Source: Eggerthella sp. CAG:368 (GTDB lineage Bacteria > Actinomycetota > Coriobacteriia > Coriobacteriales > Eggerthellaceae). Taken from it: DNA of 45,415 nucleotides. The DNA lies in contig FR895492.1 in NCBI GenBank assembly GCA_000434775.1, positions 42,538 through 87,952 of the forward strand. Reading direction: 5' to 3'. A program made the position numbers and the translations under genes. The notes under the pieces were generated by a model that was not told where the DNA came from, searched no databases, and saw nothing but the letters and a program-made list of their open reading frames with translations. Of this stretch, positions 25,177 to 33,197 are shown piece after piece (positions within the stretch are counted from its first letter, which is position 1; each line of letters begins with the position of its first letter).

Positions 25177-25647
25177 ATGAAACAGGAAGAAATTGTTGAA
25201 ATTTTAACTAAGACAGGCTGCCTAAACGAGGATGGTTGTGATAAGCCTGTTATTAATTCCATGAAGCTTTTGGAAGATCCTATTGTTACTAATCGTCTTG
25301 CAGTAGAGCTTCTGCAACAGCTTCCTAACGACACGAAGCTCGATACTATTCTTTGTTTGCATAACGATGAAATGCTCTTTGCTTATTCAGTTGCAACGGC
25401 GGCATGGGCTCGCTTTGTTTCTGCAGAAGTTACCGATGGAAAGGTTTCCTTCCTTAATGGCTCAGATGTTGTTAAAGGCAACAAGGTTTTGATTGTTGAT
25501 GATGTTTTAGACGATGATTCTGAGATTGCGGCTCTCGTTACTGAAATTGAAAAACGAGAAGCAAAAGTTATTGGCGTAACCTCATTGTTTTCTTTTGTTG
25601 ACGCTCAGGAAAGCGGCGTTGCAACCTATTCTCTTTTGTCGTACTAA
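25177..25647 (+). CDS. Degenerate orotate phosphoribosyltransferase-like protein (pyrE slot)
   Basis: A 156-residue product in the position where pyrE is expected, 3 bases after pyrF. The N-terminus EEIVEILTKTGCL and the segment from AYSVATAAWARFVSAE to VVKGNKVLIVDDVLDDDSEI run parallel to OPRTases as I remember them, so it is a phosphoribosyltransferase-fold protein. Key catalytic features are missing. The orotate/PRPP region near residue 20 (usually GHFxLSSGxHS) is replaced by DGCDKPVINSM. The PRPP loop, normally EDVVTTGGS, reads DDVLDDDSE (residues 108-116), with three acidic residues where phosphate is bound. There is no frameshift or stop. A regulator, structural partner or pseudoenzyme is more likely than an active OPRTase. 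Confidence 0.7.
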   Translation: MKQEEIVEILTKTGCLNEDGCDKPVINSMKLLEDPIVTNRLAVELLQQLPNDTKLDTILCLHNDEMLFAYSVATAAWARFVSAEVTDGKVSFLNGSDVVKGNKVLIVDDVLDDDSEIAALVTEIEKREAKVIGVTSLFSFVDAQESGVATYSLLSY

Positions 25648-25777
25648 GTCAATAATGGCAAGACCATTTCGGTATATTTGTAGCATCATTTAAGCTGCGC
25701 TTATATTTTTCAAGTGGGTATTGAAAAAATTGCCATTTTTTTGAAGTTTTTTTCAGATATTTTCTAATAAAACAACC

Positions 25778-25804
25778 AAAATCCCTGTTCAAACAGGGAT
25801 TTTT
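25778..25804 (+). terminator. Rho-independent terminator of the pyr operon
   Basis: AAAATCCCTG / CAGGGATTTT stem around TTCAAA, extended by T residues, 130 bases after the last gene of the operon. Confidence 0.88.
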
Positions 25805-25871
25805 CTTTTATTGACTCATTAGGACAATTTATGAAACATGTGGAAATTTATTTCATTTTTTTGTAAAGTGG

Positions 25872-25880
25872 TGTGATACT
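25872..25880 (+). promoter_or_regulatory. Extended -10 promoter candidate for mihF
   Basis: TGTGATACT fits an extended -10 box, with a poor TTCATT 17 bases upstream. The transcript would start near 25887, about 50 bases before the mihF ATG. Confidence 0.35.
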
Positions 25881-25938
25881 AAATCAAGACAATTTTGGTA
25901 TGTCAAAAAGAACAGCGTACATAGTGAAGGAGACTCAA

Positions 25939-26247
25939 ATGCCTGTACCACAGCTTACCCCTGAAGAACGTCAAGCTGCCCTTGAAAAGGCAAAAGCTGC
26001 TCGTTCAAGGAGAGCAGAGGTTCGCGAAGAGTTGAAAAGCGGTAAAATGACTCTCGAAAAAGTTCTTACCATGAAGGATGATCCTGTGGTTGGACGCATG
26101 AAGGTATCCACTCTTATCGAAACGTTACCTGGTTACGGCAAAGCTAAAGCTGAGAAAATCATGAAAGAGCTTGAGATTGCCGAATCTCGTCGTCTTAAGG
26201 GTTTGGGTGAACGTCAACAGAAAGCGTTGTTGGAGAGACTTGGCTAA
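25939..26247 (+). CDS. mihF: Integration host factor, actinobacterial type (mIHF)
   Basis: Nucleoid DNA-binding protein specific to Actinobacteria. The ATG at 25939 follows AAGGAGA and gives 102 residues starting PVPQLTPEERQAALEKAK, the mIHF signature; the frame is open 66 bases further upstream without a ribosome binding site. The N-terminal half is a long basic helix. The C-terminal half has the S13-like helix-two-turn-helix DNA-binding domain (VSTLIETLPGYGKAKAEKI, with GLGERQQKALLERLG). It directly precedes gmk, the conserved actinobacterial order, and is the strongest taxonomic marker in the window. Confidence 0.95.
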   Translation: MPVPQLTPEERQAALEKAKAARSRRAEVREELKSGKMTLEKVLTMKDDPVVGRMKVSTLIETLPGYGKAKAEKIMKELEIAESRRLKGLGERQQKALLERLG

Positions 26248-26824
26248 TTCTAAGCGATACGGCAATTTATTTATCGTTTCAGGGCCATCAGGTGCCGGCA
26301 AAGGTACACTGGTGGCTCGTTTATTGCAAAGTGTTTCAGATGCGTGGTTGTCGGTTTCTGCAACGACAAGAAAACCGCGCAATGGTGAAATCGACGGTAT
26401 TCATTATTTCTTTCTTGATGAAAGTGCATTTAAGCACTTGATCAGTGACGATGGGTTTCTTGAATGGGCATTGGTTCACGGCAATTACTATGGTACCCTG
26501 CGTAGTGCAGTTGAAGATCATATTCAAGCAGGTGATCAGGTCATTCTTGAGATTGATGTTCAAGGAGCTCTTCAGGTTCGAGAAAAAATGCCTGATGCAC
26601 ACCTTATTTTTATTGAGCCACCTTCAATAGGAGAGCTTGAGCGAAGGTTACGAGGTCGCGGCACAGAATCTGAAGATGTGATAGTTAAAAGAATGCAAAC
26701 TGCTCATCTGGAGCTTTCGCAAAAAATGGAGTATGATATTCAACTCGTAAATGATGATTTAGATCAAGCGGCAAATGAGTTGATTGCCATAGTTAATTCT
26801 TTTGCTGAACGTAAGAAGGAATAA
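26240..26824 (+). CDS. gmk: Guanylate kinase
   Basis: Phosphorylates GMP to GDP. P-loop GPSGAGKG (15-22), SATTRKPRNGEIDGIHY and the lid region are canonical. No ATG exists near the expected start. TTG at 26240 is chosen because GGAG lies 4 bases upstream and it begins 14 residues before the P-loop, giving 194 residues. It overlaps the mihF stop by 8 bases, so translation is probably coupled. Longer versions would run inside mihF. Confidence 0.95.
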   Translation: MANSKRYGNLFIVSGPSGAGKGTLVARLLQSVSDAWLSVSATTRKPRNGEIDGIHYFFLDESAFKHLISDDGFLEWALVHGNYYGTLRSAVEDHIQAGDQVILEIDVQGALQVREKMPDAHLIFIEPPSIGELERRLRGRGTESEDVIVKRMQTAHLELSQKMEYDIQLVNDDLDQAANELIAIVNSFAERKKE

Positions 26825-26829
26825 CGTAC

Positions 26830-27090
26830 ATGAGTATTATTGAACCAAAAATCGATGTTCTTTTAGACAAAACTGATAACGATCGTTTTCTTCTTTGTGC
26901 ACTTGCCTCAAAGCGAGCTCAAGACATCAATGAAATGATGCGTGGCCAGCGTAATCGTGCTATCCAGCTTCAGTCTGCGGTTGATATTGCGCGTGTTGCA
27001 AATCGTCGTCCTTTAAGCCTGGCGTTTGAGGAAATTGCTAATGGCGATGTTTCTTACAGTCCAGACACTATCGATATTCACAACCATTAA
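26830..27090 (+). CDS. rpoZ: RNA polymerase omega subunit
   Basis: Small subunit aiding RNA polymerase assembly. The 86 residues contain the omega signature RFLLCALASKRAQDINEMMRG, followed by the helix with RPLSLAFEEIANGDVSY. Located 5 bases after gmk, the standard order. AAGGA is near the start codon. Confidence 0.95.
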   Translation: MSIIEPKIDVLLDKTDNDRFLLCALASKRAQDINEMMRGQRNRAIQLQSAVDIARVANRRPLSLAFEEIANGDVSYSPDTIDIHNH

Positions 27091-27108
27091 GTATTTGCTA
27101 GGTAATAA

Positions 27109-28329
27109 ATGAATTTAGTTCGTGTTTGCCTTGTTCATTATCATGAAATCGGCCTAAAGGGTCACAATAGATCGTTTTTTGAAAAGCGCCTTGTATCTAA
27201 TCTCAAGGCGCTTTTGAGTGATTGCCCCATAGAGGGTATTAAGCGTATTTCAGGTCGTTTGTGCGTTTTTATTAACGAAGATGCTACCTATGAACAGGCC
27301 TGTGACGTGCAGGACCGCATTGCTGGCATTCCTGGAGTTGCTCGCATTTCTTGTGGTTATAAATGCAGCCAAGACCTTGAAATAATGTATGAGGTTGCGA
27401 TTAAGGCTCTACAAGATGTATCGGAGTTTGAAACCTTCAAAGTATCTGCCCGTCGTAACCATACTGATTTTACGACTGACTCTATGCAGCTTAATCAATT
27501 GGTTGGTGCTGCTCTTTGTCGAGCTTTTCCCGAGAAAAAAGTAAAGATGAAAAACCCTGACGTTGAAGTTAGGGTTGAGGTTATTCAGGGCCACACCTAT
27601 ATTTATGCTCGCAGCCTTGTAGGCGTGGGAGGCTTGCCTGTTGGTACAGCCGGAAAAGTTATGTGTCTTATTTCTTCCGGTATTGATTCTCCTGTAGCTA
27701 CGTGGCGTCTTGCGCGTCGTGGTGCGGTATGTGTTGGTATTCATTTCTCGGGTCGTCCTGAAACTATTGATACAAGCGAATATCTCTGTGATGACATTGC
27801 TCATGTTCTTGAAAAAACAGGATGTTTCGCTAAGCTTTTCATAGCACCTATCGGGGAGTATCAGCGTGAAATCGCCAGTCTAGTTCCGCCTTCACTTCGC
27901 ATCATCATGTATCGACGTTTTATGTATAGAATTGCCGATCGTGTTGCAAAGATGGAAGGAGCTAAAGCACTGGTAACAGGCGAAAGCCTTGGCCAGGTTG
28001 CCTCTCAAACACTTGAAAATATCCAGGTGACTAATGAAGTTGTTTCGCTTCCCGTTTTTCGTCCTCTTATTGGCAGCGATAAGATCGAAATAATCAAAGA
28101 TGCCCAAAAACTAGGAACCTTTGATATTTCTTCTCAAGATGCACCTGATTGCTGTACGCTCTTTATGCCGCGCAGTCCAGAAACGCATGCAAATCTTGAA
28201 GAGGTTCTGCGAATTGAAGCAGACTTACCTATAGAGAAGTGGACCGAGGAAGTAATGGCTCATCTAGAAGTTCGCTCGTATAACTGCCCTGGATACAAGA
28301 AACCCAAGCAAAAATGTTGTACTAATTAA
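27109..28329 (+). CDS. thiI: tRNA 4-thiouridine(8) synthase ThiI
   Basis: Sulphurtransferase for s4U8 in tRNA and, in some species, for thiamine synthesis. Order: N-terminal ferredoxin-like region with YHEIGLKGHNRSFFE, THUMP domain to about residue 170, then the PP-loop ATPase SSGIDSPVATW (189-199). The 406-residue length and absence of a C-terminal rhodanese domain match the short Gram-positive form, which relies on a separate cysteine desulphurase (none nearby). The C-terminus ends in a Cys/Lys-rich tail with three cysteines (CPGYKKPKQKCC). The ATG follows GGTAA weakly. It likely shares a transcript with rpoZ. Confidence 0.93.
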   Translation: MNLVRVCLVHYHEIGLKGHNRSFFEKRLVSNLKALLSDCPIEGIKRISGRLCVFINEDATYEQACDVQDRIAGIPGVARISCGYKCSQDLEIMYEVAIKALQDVSEFETFKVSARRNHTDFTTDSMQLNQLVGAALCRAFPEKKVKMKNPDVEVRVEVIQGHTYIYARSLVGVGGLPVGTAGKVMCLISSGIDSPVATWRLARRGAVCVGIHFSGRPETIDTSEYLCDDIAHVLEKTGCFAKLFIAPIGEYQREIASLVPPSLRIIMYRRFMYRIADRVAKMEGAKALVTGESLGQVASQTLENIQVTNEVVSLPVFRPLIGSDKIEIIKDAQKLGTFDISSQDAPDCCTLFMPRSPETHANLEEVLRIEADLPIEKWTEEVMAHLEVRSYNCPGYKKPKQKCCTN

Positions 28330-28382
28330 AAACTAGTGAACTTATTTCTAAATTTTAGTTAAATAGAATTGAATCAATAATT

Positions 28383-28419
28383 AAAAGAACCTTCTAGGGT
28401 GTTACTAGGAGGTTCTTTT
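28383..28419 (+). terminator. Terminator-like hairpin that contains the comEA ribosome binding site
   Basis: A stem of 15 pairs, AAAAGAACC (28383-28391) with GGTTCTTTT (28411-28419), continued by TTCTAG with CTAGGA (one G-U pair), around a 7-base loop. The comEA Shine-Dalgarno AGGAGG (28407-28412) lies wholly in the 3' arm and the ATG is the next base after the stem. It can act as the thiI terminator and as a lid on comEA translation. Confidence 0.78.
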
Positions 28420-29082
28420 ATGTCGTTTCTTGATGAAGTGGATTCCCTGAGATCCAAGCTGCATCTTTCTTCGATCAACCCTTTTATGTTGATAGGGTTG
28501 ATGTTGATTTTGGTTGTTGTCGTAGGCTTTGCAGTATATTCTGCTTCCTCCTTTTTTATGAATGGTTTTTCGTCTGATGATAACAATGCACTCGTTATTG
28601 AGAAAAACAATTCGTCAGGCAACGAGGAAACCAATACGGATTCGCTAAAACCCAAAACGCTCTTTGTTCATGTGGGTGGAGCGGTTGTTAATCCTGGCTT
28701 ATATGAATTGGCGGAAGGTTCGCGTGTTAAAGATGCCATTGATGCTGCTGGTGGCTTAAAAGAGGATGCAGATCTCGATAGTATCAATCTTGCTGAACAG
28801 CTAGGCGATGGAGTGCATCTTGTCGTTTCGACAACACAAACACAAGATACGAACACTGGCCTGGCTTCAGATACCAAGGCACAGTCTTCGGGAAAAGTAA
28901 ATATTAACTCAGCATCGGTCAGTGAGCTCAAGTCGCTTGATGGTGTAGGGGATGCAACCGCACAAAAAATTGTTGACTATAGACAAAATCAAGGGAGATT
29001 TACCAAGATTGAAGATCTGAAAAACGTATCAGGAATTGGAGACAAAAAATACGAATCACTTAAGGATAAGATTTGCGTGTAG
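28420..29082 (+). CDS. comEA: Competence protein ComEA, DNA receptor
   Basis: Membrane-anchored DNA-binding protein of natural transformation. One transmembrane helix lies at about residues 23-46, then an acidic linker, a SLBB domain (FVHVGGAVVNPGLYEL) and a C-terminal helix-hairpin-helix DNA-binding domain (KVNINSASVSELKSLDGVG ... ENVSGIG-like NVSGIGDKK). Length 220, typical. The ATG at 28420 follows AGGAGG by 7 bases; the GTG at 28399 is inside the hairpin loop and rejected. The 3' end overlaps comEC. Confidence 0.93.
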   Translation: MSFLDEVDSLRSKLHLSSINPFMLIGLMLILVVVVGFAVYSASSFFMNGFSSDDNNALVIEKNNSSGNEETNTDSLKPKTLFVHVGGAVVNPGLYELAEGSRVKDAIDAAGGLKEDADLDSINLAEQLGDGVHLVVSTTQTQDTNTGLASDTKAQSSGKVNINSASVSELKSLDGVGDATAQKIVDYRQNQGRFTKIEDLKNVSGIGDKKYESLKDKICV

Positions 29083-31391
29083 ATAGTCGCATGAGGACAA
29101 CACGCCCCTCAATTCCTCCGCTTCTTTTTGGTGGCATAGTTTTTTGGGTGGTTGTTGCAGCGCTCTACATTCCCTTAATGAGTCTTGATGCCTCAACGCT
29201 AGCTGTTGTCTGTTGGCTTTCTGTAGCGTTAGTTGCTGTACTGCTTATCGTTTTCTGGCGAAACAAAAAGTCTTATATACTACTTGTTTCTCTGTTCGCT
29301 GTTGCGGGTGTGGTCGTTGTTGGCACGGGGGCTGGTGAATACCTAACCAAGTGCGAAAAAGCGCTATCCGAATCCTCTCATGAATACATCTTTGAAATCA
29401 GTGAAGATCCTGTCATTTCATCTTTGGGAACCTCGTATTACGCTACAACCAAGCTTTTGTCTGGTGAAACGATAAAAGTAAAACTGCATATTAACGAGGA
29501 AGTAAACCTATCGTATGGCGATAGTATCAGCTCTTATACGAGCTTTCGCGGCCCTTCTGATAAAAGCAAGGAAACCTATCAGAAGAAGAACGTTTTAGCT
29601 GTTGCGAACATAGATTCTTTCACGATTGTCAAAAGAGGTGCCTCTCCGTTTTCTTTAGTGATGTTCATCCGAAGTTATGCACAGGATGTGCTTGATAAGT
29701 ATACATCAGACTCTGATGTCATCCTCAAAGCTCTTTTGATGGGTGATCGAGGTAGGCTGTATCAAACAGATTCCTATCAAGAAGTTAAGGCTTGTGGGTT
29801 AGCTCATCTTGTTGCTGTATCAGGAGCCCATCTGGTAATCATCTCATCGTTCGTTGCTTTCCTTCTCAATAAAACAGCGTTATCAAAACGAACAAAAGTA
29901 TTCTTGCATGTACTTATACTTGTGTTCTATTTGTTCTTCGTTGGGTTTCCTGTCTCTTGCTTGCGCGCTGTGGTTATGAGCTTTCTTTCGTTCTGTGCTC
30001 CTTTAATGATGCGACGATCTTCGGCATTGTCCTCATTGGGTGTAATTATCGTTTTATTTATTGGGTTTGATCCGAGTACAGCGCTTTCTCTTTCGTTTTC
30101 ACTGTCGCTCCTTGCAACGTTAGGGATAGTTCTTTTCATGCCGCTGTTTTCTTCTCTTTTACCTTCGAGCAGGAAGTTTCAATGCGTTGTATATCCGATT
30201 GTGATGACGCTTGCGGCAACACTTTTAACTTTTCCCATAACGACGAGTGTGTTTTCACAGTTTTCCCTTGTTGCTCCTTTTGCCAATGTCGTGGCAACTC
30301 CTTTTTTGACAGTTCTCTGTACCGGAGGAATAATAGCTTTCGTTTTTTCATTTGTTCCCATAGTTGGGCCGTTTCTTGTATTGATGATTCGCTCGATATC
30401 TCGCCTTTTTTGCTTGGTGGTGCATGGATTATCCCAGGTTCCTTTTGCCTGTATTCCAGTTTCTCTTGATCTTGTCATAGCTTACTGCGCTGTGTTTGTT
30501 TTATGCGCTGTTTTTTGGATATTTTGGGCGCGTATATCGCTAAGGTGCATTTTAATCCCAAGTTGTTTAGGGATTCTGGTTTTGTCAGGCATAGTGTTCT
30601 TGCGTCCCGCTTCAACTGAAATCGTAATGCTCGATGTGGGGCAGGGTGATGCTTTTTTACTAAAAAGCGAGAAGAAGACAATGCTTGTCGATACGGGAAA
30701 TCAACCCTCAAAACTGTTAGCAGGGTTAGCGCAAAATGGCGTTGTTTCTCTCGATGCGGTTCTTATCACTCATCCAGATGATGATCATTGTGGTGCCTTG
30801 GAATCACTTAAGGGCGTTGTGGGTATAGAAAAAATTATTGTTGCAAATGGGACATTGGCTTCAAAGGAAGATAACCCTAAAGAGCTTTGCGCTGTGTCGC
30901 AAAAACTTGTTTCAAAAGAAAATATTGTGGAACTCGGGGCTGGAAATACAATTGCGTTTGGAGAATTTCGTCTTTCTATTCTTTCTCCTGAGGTTATAAC
31001 GGAGGGAGGAAATGAAGATAGTCTTTGTTTCCTCCTTACGAGTACCTTTAGTCAAGCGGATGGAAAACCTTTTACTGCCTTATTTGTAGGCGATGCAGAA
31101 AAAGATATTGAGCAAAATCTTGCGCAACAATATCACCTCACCAACATTGACTTATATAAGGTTTCACACCATGGATCTAAAAACGCTCTTACTGAAGAGC
31201 TCTCACGAACATTGAATCCAGAAATTGCGTTAATCAGCGTGGGAGCTCATAATTCCTATGGGCATCCTAATAGTCAAACTCTTTCGCTGCTTGAACAATC
31301 TGGGTGCACCATTTTTAGAACCGATATTGATGGGGAAGTGGTATGTAGAATAACCCCAGAGAACGTCAGCGTCACTGCAACAATGAAGTAA
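29073..31391 (+). CDS. comEC: Competence protein ComEC, DNA uptake channel
   Basis: Polytopic membrane protein that passes single-stranded DNA into the cell. Length 772. An N-terminal helical pair and soluble OB-like region are followed by the competence domain with many hydrophobic helices (about 230-500; motif GLAHLVAVSGAHLVI). A C-terminal metallo-beta-lactamase-like domain carries VMLDVGQGDAFLL, LITHPDDDHCGAL and KVSHHGSKNAL. The TTG at 29073 has AAGGA 6 bases upstream and overlaps comEA by 10 bases; ATG at 29091 lacks a ribosome binding site. With the metal-binding HxDxDH intact, nuclease activity on the incoming strand is possible. Confidence 0.92.
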   Translation: MRVDSRMRTTRPSIPPLLFGGIVFWVVVAALYIPLMSLDASTLAVVCWLSVALVAVLLIVFWRNKKSYILLVSLFAVAGVVVVGTGAGEYLTKCEKALSESSHEYIFEISEDPVISSLGTSYYATTKLLSGETIKVKLHINEEVNLSYGDSISSYTSFRGPSDKSKETYQKKNVLAVANIDSFTIVKRGASPFSLVMFIRSYAQDVLDKYTSDSDVILKALLMGDRGRLYQTDSYQEVKACGLAHLVAVSGAHLVIISSFVAFLLNKTALSKRTKVFLHVLILVFYLFFVGFPVSCLRAVVMSFLSFCAPLMMRRSSALSSLGVIIVLFIGFDPSTALSLSFSLSLLATLGIVLFMPLFSSLLPSSRKFQCVVYPIVMTLAATLLTFPITTSVFSQFSLVAPFANVVATPFLTVLCTGGIIAFVFSFVPIVGPFLVLMIRSISRLFCLVVHGLSQVPFACIPVSLDLVIAYCAVFVLCAVFWIFWARISLRCILIPSCLGILVLSGIVFLRPASTEIVMLDVGQGDAFLLKSEKKTMLVDTGNQPSKLLAGLAQNGVVSLDAVLITHPDDDHCGALESLKGVVGIEKIIVANGTLASKEDNPKELCAVSQKLVSKENIVELGAGNTIAFGEFRLSILSPEVITEGGNEDSLCFLLTSTFSQADGKPFTALFVGDAEKDIEQNLAQQYHLTNIDLYKVSHHGSKNALTEELSRTLNPEIALISVGAHNSYGHPNSQTLSLLEQSGCTIFRTDIDGEVVCRITPENVSVTATMK

Positions 31392-31400
31392 ACTGTTCGT

Positions 31401-32375
31401 ATGGAAAATACTTCATCAAATAGCAAAGCACTTTTACCTGTCTATCTTATTGCGGGTGAAGATGAGTTAAAAAAAGAACGAGTTCTTGATCGCCTTCATA
31501 AACGGTTAGAAAAAATGGGTGATTTATCGTTTAACTCTGAATTCTTTTCGGGAGAAACTGCAACGGGAGAAGAAATTGTTATTGCTTGTAATATCCTTCC
31601 GTTTGCGAGCGATGTTCGACTTGTTCAGGTGGATAAATTTGAACGCTTAAAAAAAGCCGATACCGAAGCTATCATTTCGTATTTAAAAGAACCTTGTTCG
31701 ACTACCGTATTAGCCCTTGTAGCAACAACGGTTGCAAAAAACTCTCGCATCTATAAAGCTGTAATAAAATTCGGAAAAACCGCTTTTATCAGCTGTGCTC
31801 CGTTTGCTCGAAAAGATTTAAATTCGGCAGTTCGTTCTATGGCGTTAAATCATGGTGTTGCTTTTACTGAAGGAGCTTCTGCAGCAATTATTGATTTAGT
31901 GGGAACTAACACGGTGGCGTTAGATAGTAACATTAAAAAGGTTGCCCTTGCGCATCGGGGAAGTGATCCAGTAAATGAGGGCGAGGTATATGCTCTCGTA
32001 TCGAGAACCTCAACTATTAAGTCATGGGAATTTGTAAATGCATTTTCAGCTCGTAATTTAGAGAGAAGCTTTTTGCTCCTTCGCAGAGTAGAAGACGGCT
32101 CTCCCTATCGCTTGTTAAGCATGTGTGTTACGCGTATTAGAGAGCTCATCACGATCAAAGCACTTGAACAACGGGGTGAATCTGCGCGTTTACCTGAAGT
32201 TCTCAAAATACCTGAATGGAGAGTAAGGAATCTTCGTTCCTATGCTAGAAATTACACTTCCAAAGAGCTTATCACTGCTCTTCGCCTTGCCCGAGATGCA
32301 GATCAATCGATGAAATCAGGCAAAGATGCCGATACGGTCTTTCTTGAATGGCTCATTGCGGTTGAAAAGAAATAA
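31401..32375 (+). CDS. holA: DNA polymerase III subunit delta
   Basis: Clamp-loader subunit that opens the sliding clamp. The 324-residue protein begins with the HolA pattern LPVYLIAGEDELKKERVLDRL, contains the AAA-like middle domain, and ends with the typical EWRVRNLRSYARNYTSKEL helical domain. Length is typical. It follows comEC by 9 bases, the conserved comEA-comEC-holA-(rpsT) order of Gram-positive genomes. Confidence 0.93.
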   Translation: MENTSSNSKALLPVYLIAGEDELKKERVLDRLHKRLEKMGDLSFNSEFFSGETATGEEIVIACNILPFASDVRLVQVDKFERLKKADTEAIISYLKEPCSTTVLALVATTVAKNSRIYKAVIKFGKTAFISCAPFARKDLNSAVRSMALNHGVAFTEGASAAIIDLVGTNTVALDSNIKKVALAHRGSDPVNEGEVYALVSRTSTIKSWEFVNAFSARNLERSFLLLRRVEDGSPYRLLSMCVTRIRELITIKALEQRGESARLPEVLKIPEWRVRNLRSYARNYTSKELITALRLARDADQSMKSGKDADTVFLEWLIAVEKK

Positions 32376-32414
32376 ACATGTTTATTTCTATATCTATCTA
32401 AATCGTAAGAGAAA

Positions 32415-32443
32415 ATAAAAAGGAGCAAACTGCTCCTTTTTAT
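32415..32443. terminator. Bidirectional terminator between holA and rpsT
   Basis: Perfect 13-bp stem ATAAAAAGGAGCA / TGCTCCTTTTTAT around AAC. The A and T tracts allow it to stop both holA (+) and rpsT (-). A second small hairpin, GATCC-GTAA-GGATC at 32459-32472, lies between it and the rpsT stop. Confidence 0.92.
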
Positions 32444-32481
32444 TCTTGATATGCGATGGATCCGTAAGGATCAAAGAAACT

Positions 32482-32976
32482 CTATTCAGCAGTCTCTTCA
32501 GATGCTTCTTCGGCAGCAGCGGCAGCAGCTTCTTCAGCCTTCTTCTTTGCGGCAGCAGCCTGTTCCTTCTGAGTCTTAGCGCGGCGCTTATCCTTTTCCT
32601 TAGATGCAGCAGCCATAGCCTCCTTGCGTGCGGCTTTAGCAGCAGCCTTCTTGGAACCAGTAGCTGCAGGAGCTTTCTTTTCCTTAGGCTTGTAAGCTGC
32701 AATGTCTTCCGCAGTAACAACCGTGTTTGCAAGCTTCATGATTCCGCTCTTGCGGTTTGCTGCTTGGCGCTTATGAATTACACCCTTTGTAACTGCACGG
32801 TCAAGGAGACGGCAGGCATCGAGAGCAGCAGCATATGCCTTTGCACCATCGTTTGCCTCAACAGCTTCACGAACAACGCGAGTTGCAGTTTTAAGTTCAG
32901 AACGAACGGCACGATTACGCATGCGTGCCTTTTCGTTGGTAATAATGCGCTTCTTTTGACTCTTAATATTCGCCAC
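32482..32976 (-). CDS. rpsT: 30S ribosomal protein S20 with extended C-terminal tail
   Basis: Primary 16S rRNA-binding protein. Residues 1 to about 86 are a normal S20 (ANIKSQKKRIITNEKARMRN, VIHKRQAANRKSGIMKLA). Residues 87-164 form a low-complexity tail: first Lys/Ala-rich, then Glu/Ala-rich, ending ASEETAE. This nearly doubles the usual 85-90 residues. The frame is uninterrupted and ends close to the terminator, so the tail is probably real rather than a lost stop. GTG start, with GGAGG 7 bases upstream. Encoded opposite to its neighbours holA and lepA. Confidence 0.95.
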   Translation of the reverse strand: MANIKSQKKRIITNEKARMRNRAVRSELKTATRVVREAVEANDGAKAYAAALDACRLLDRAVTKGVIHKRQAANRKSGIMKLANTVVTAEDIAAYKPKEKKAPAATGSKKAAAKAARKEAMAAASKEKDKRRAKTQKEQAAAAKKKAEEAAAAAAEEASEETAE

Positions 32977-33023
32977 GTTTTATCCTCCATATAGTTATTA
33001 CTTCTAGACGAAAGCCCTAGAAT

Positions 33024-33059
33024 CTTATCACATGATAAGCAAACAGAGTAGACCAACAA
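33024..33059 (-). promoter_or_regulatory. Candidate rpsT promoter with overlapping inverted repeat
   Basis: On the minus strand TTGTTG (complement of 33054-33059), 16 bases, TATCAT (complement of 33032-33037). The -10 lies inside the inverted repeat CTTATCA-CA-TGATAAG (33024-33039), which could be an operator or a 5' RNA hairpin. No clear promoter for lepA is seen in the rest of the 221-base gap. Confidence 0.35.
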
Positions 33060-33197
33060 AATAATTTGTTAGTAAATTCCTTAAAGTTCACCGTAAGTAG
33101 GTTACTATTTCTGGTGGTTTATAGAATAATCATTACGATTCAATTCGTCCAATAGTAGATACCTTGTAAGAATCAGTGTAGGGAAGCATAGCGTTAT

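Larger units (their letters stand above)
25648..25938 (+). other. AT-rich intergenic region between the pyr operon and mihF
   Basis: The 291 bases hold no coding signal. Long A and T tracts occupy 25720-25770. A weak A/T-only hairpin (AAAAAAT / ATTTTTT) lies just after position 25720, then the true terminator at 25778-25804. The last 130 bases form the mihF promoter and leader. No RNA gene is recognised. Confidence 0.6.

Noticed and set aside
25177..25647. Frameshifted pyrE pseudogene
   Set aside because: The frame is intact with normal codon use and a ribosome binding site, and the degenerate loop is a clean substitution; no better OPRTase sequence appears in the other frames.
32446..32994. 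Long plus-strand open frame (182 codons) opposite rpsT
   Set aside because: It exists because the Ala/Lys/Glu-rich rpsT tail lacks stops on the other strand; no ribosome binding site, and the translated Ser/Cys/Leu-rich sequence resembles no protein.
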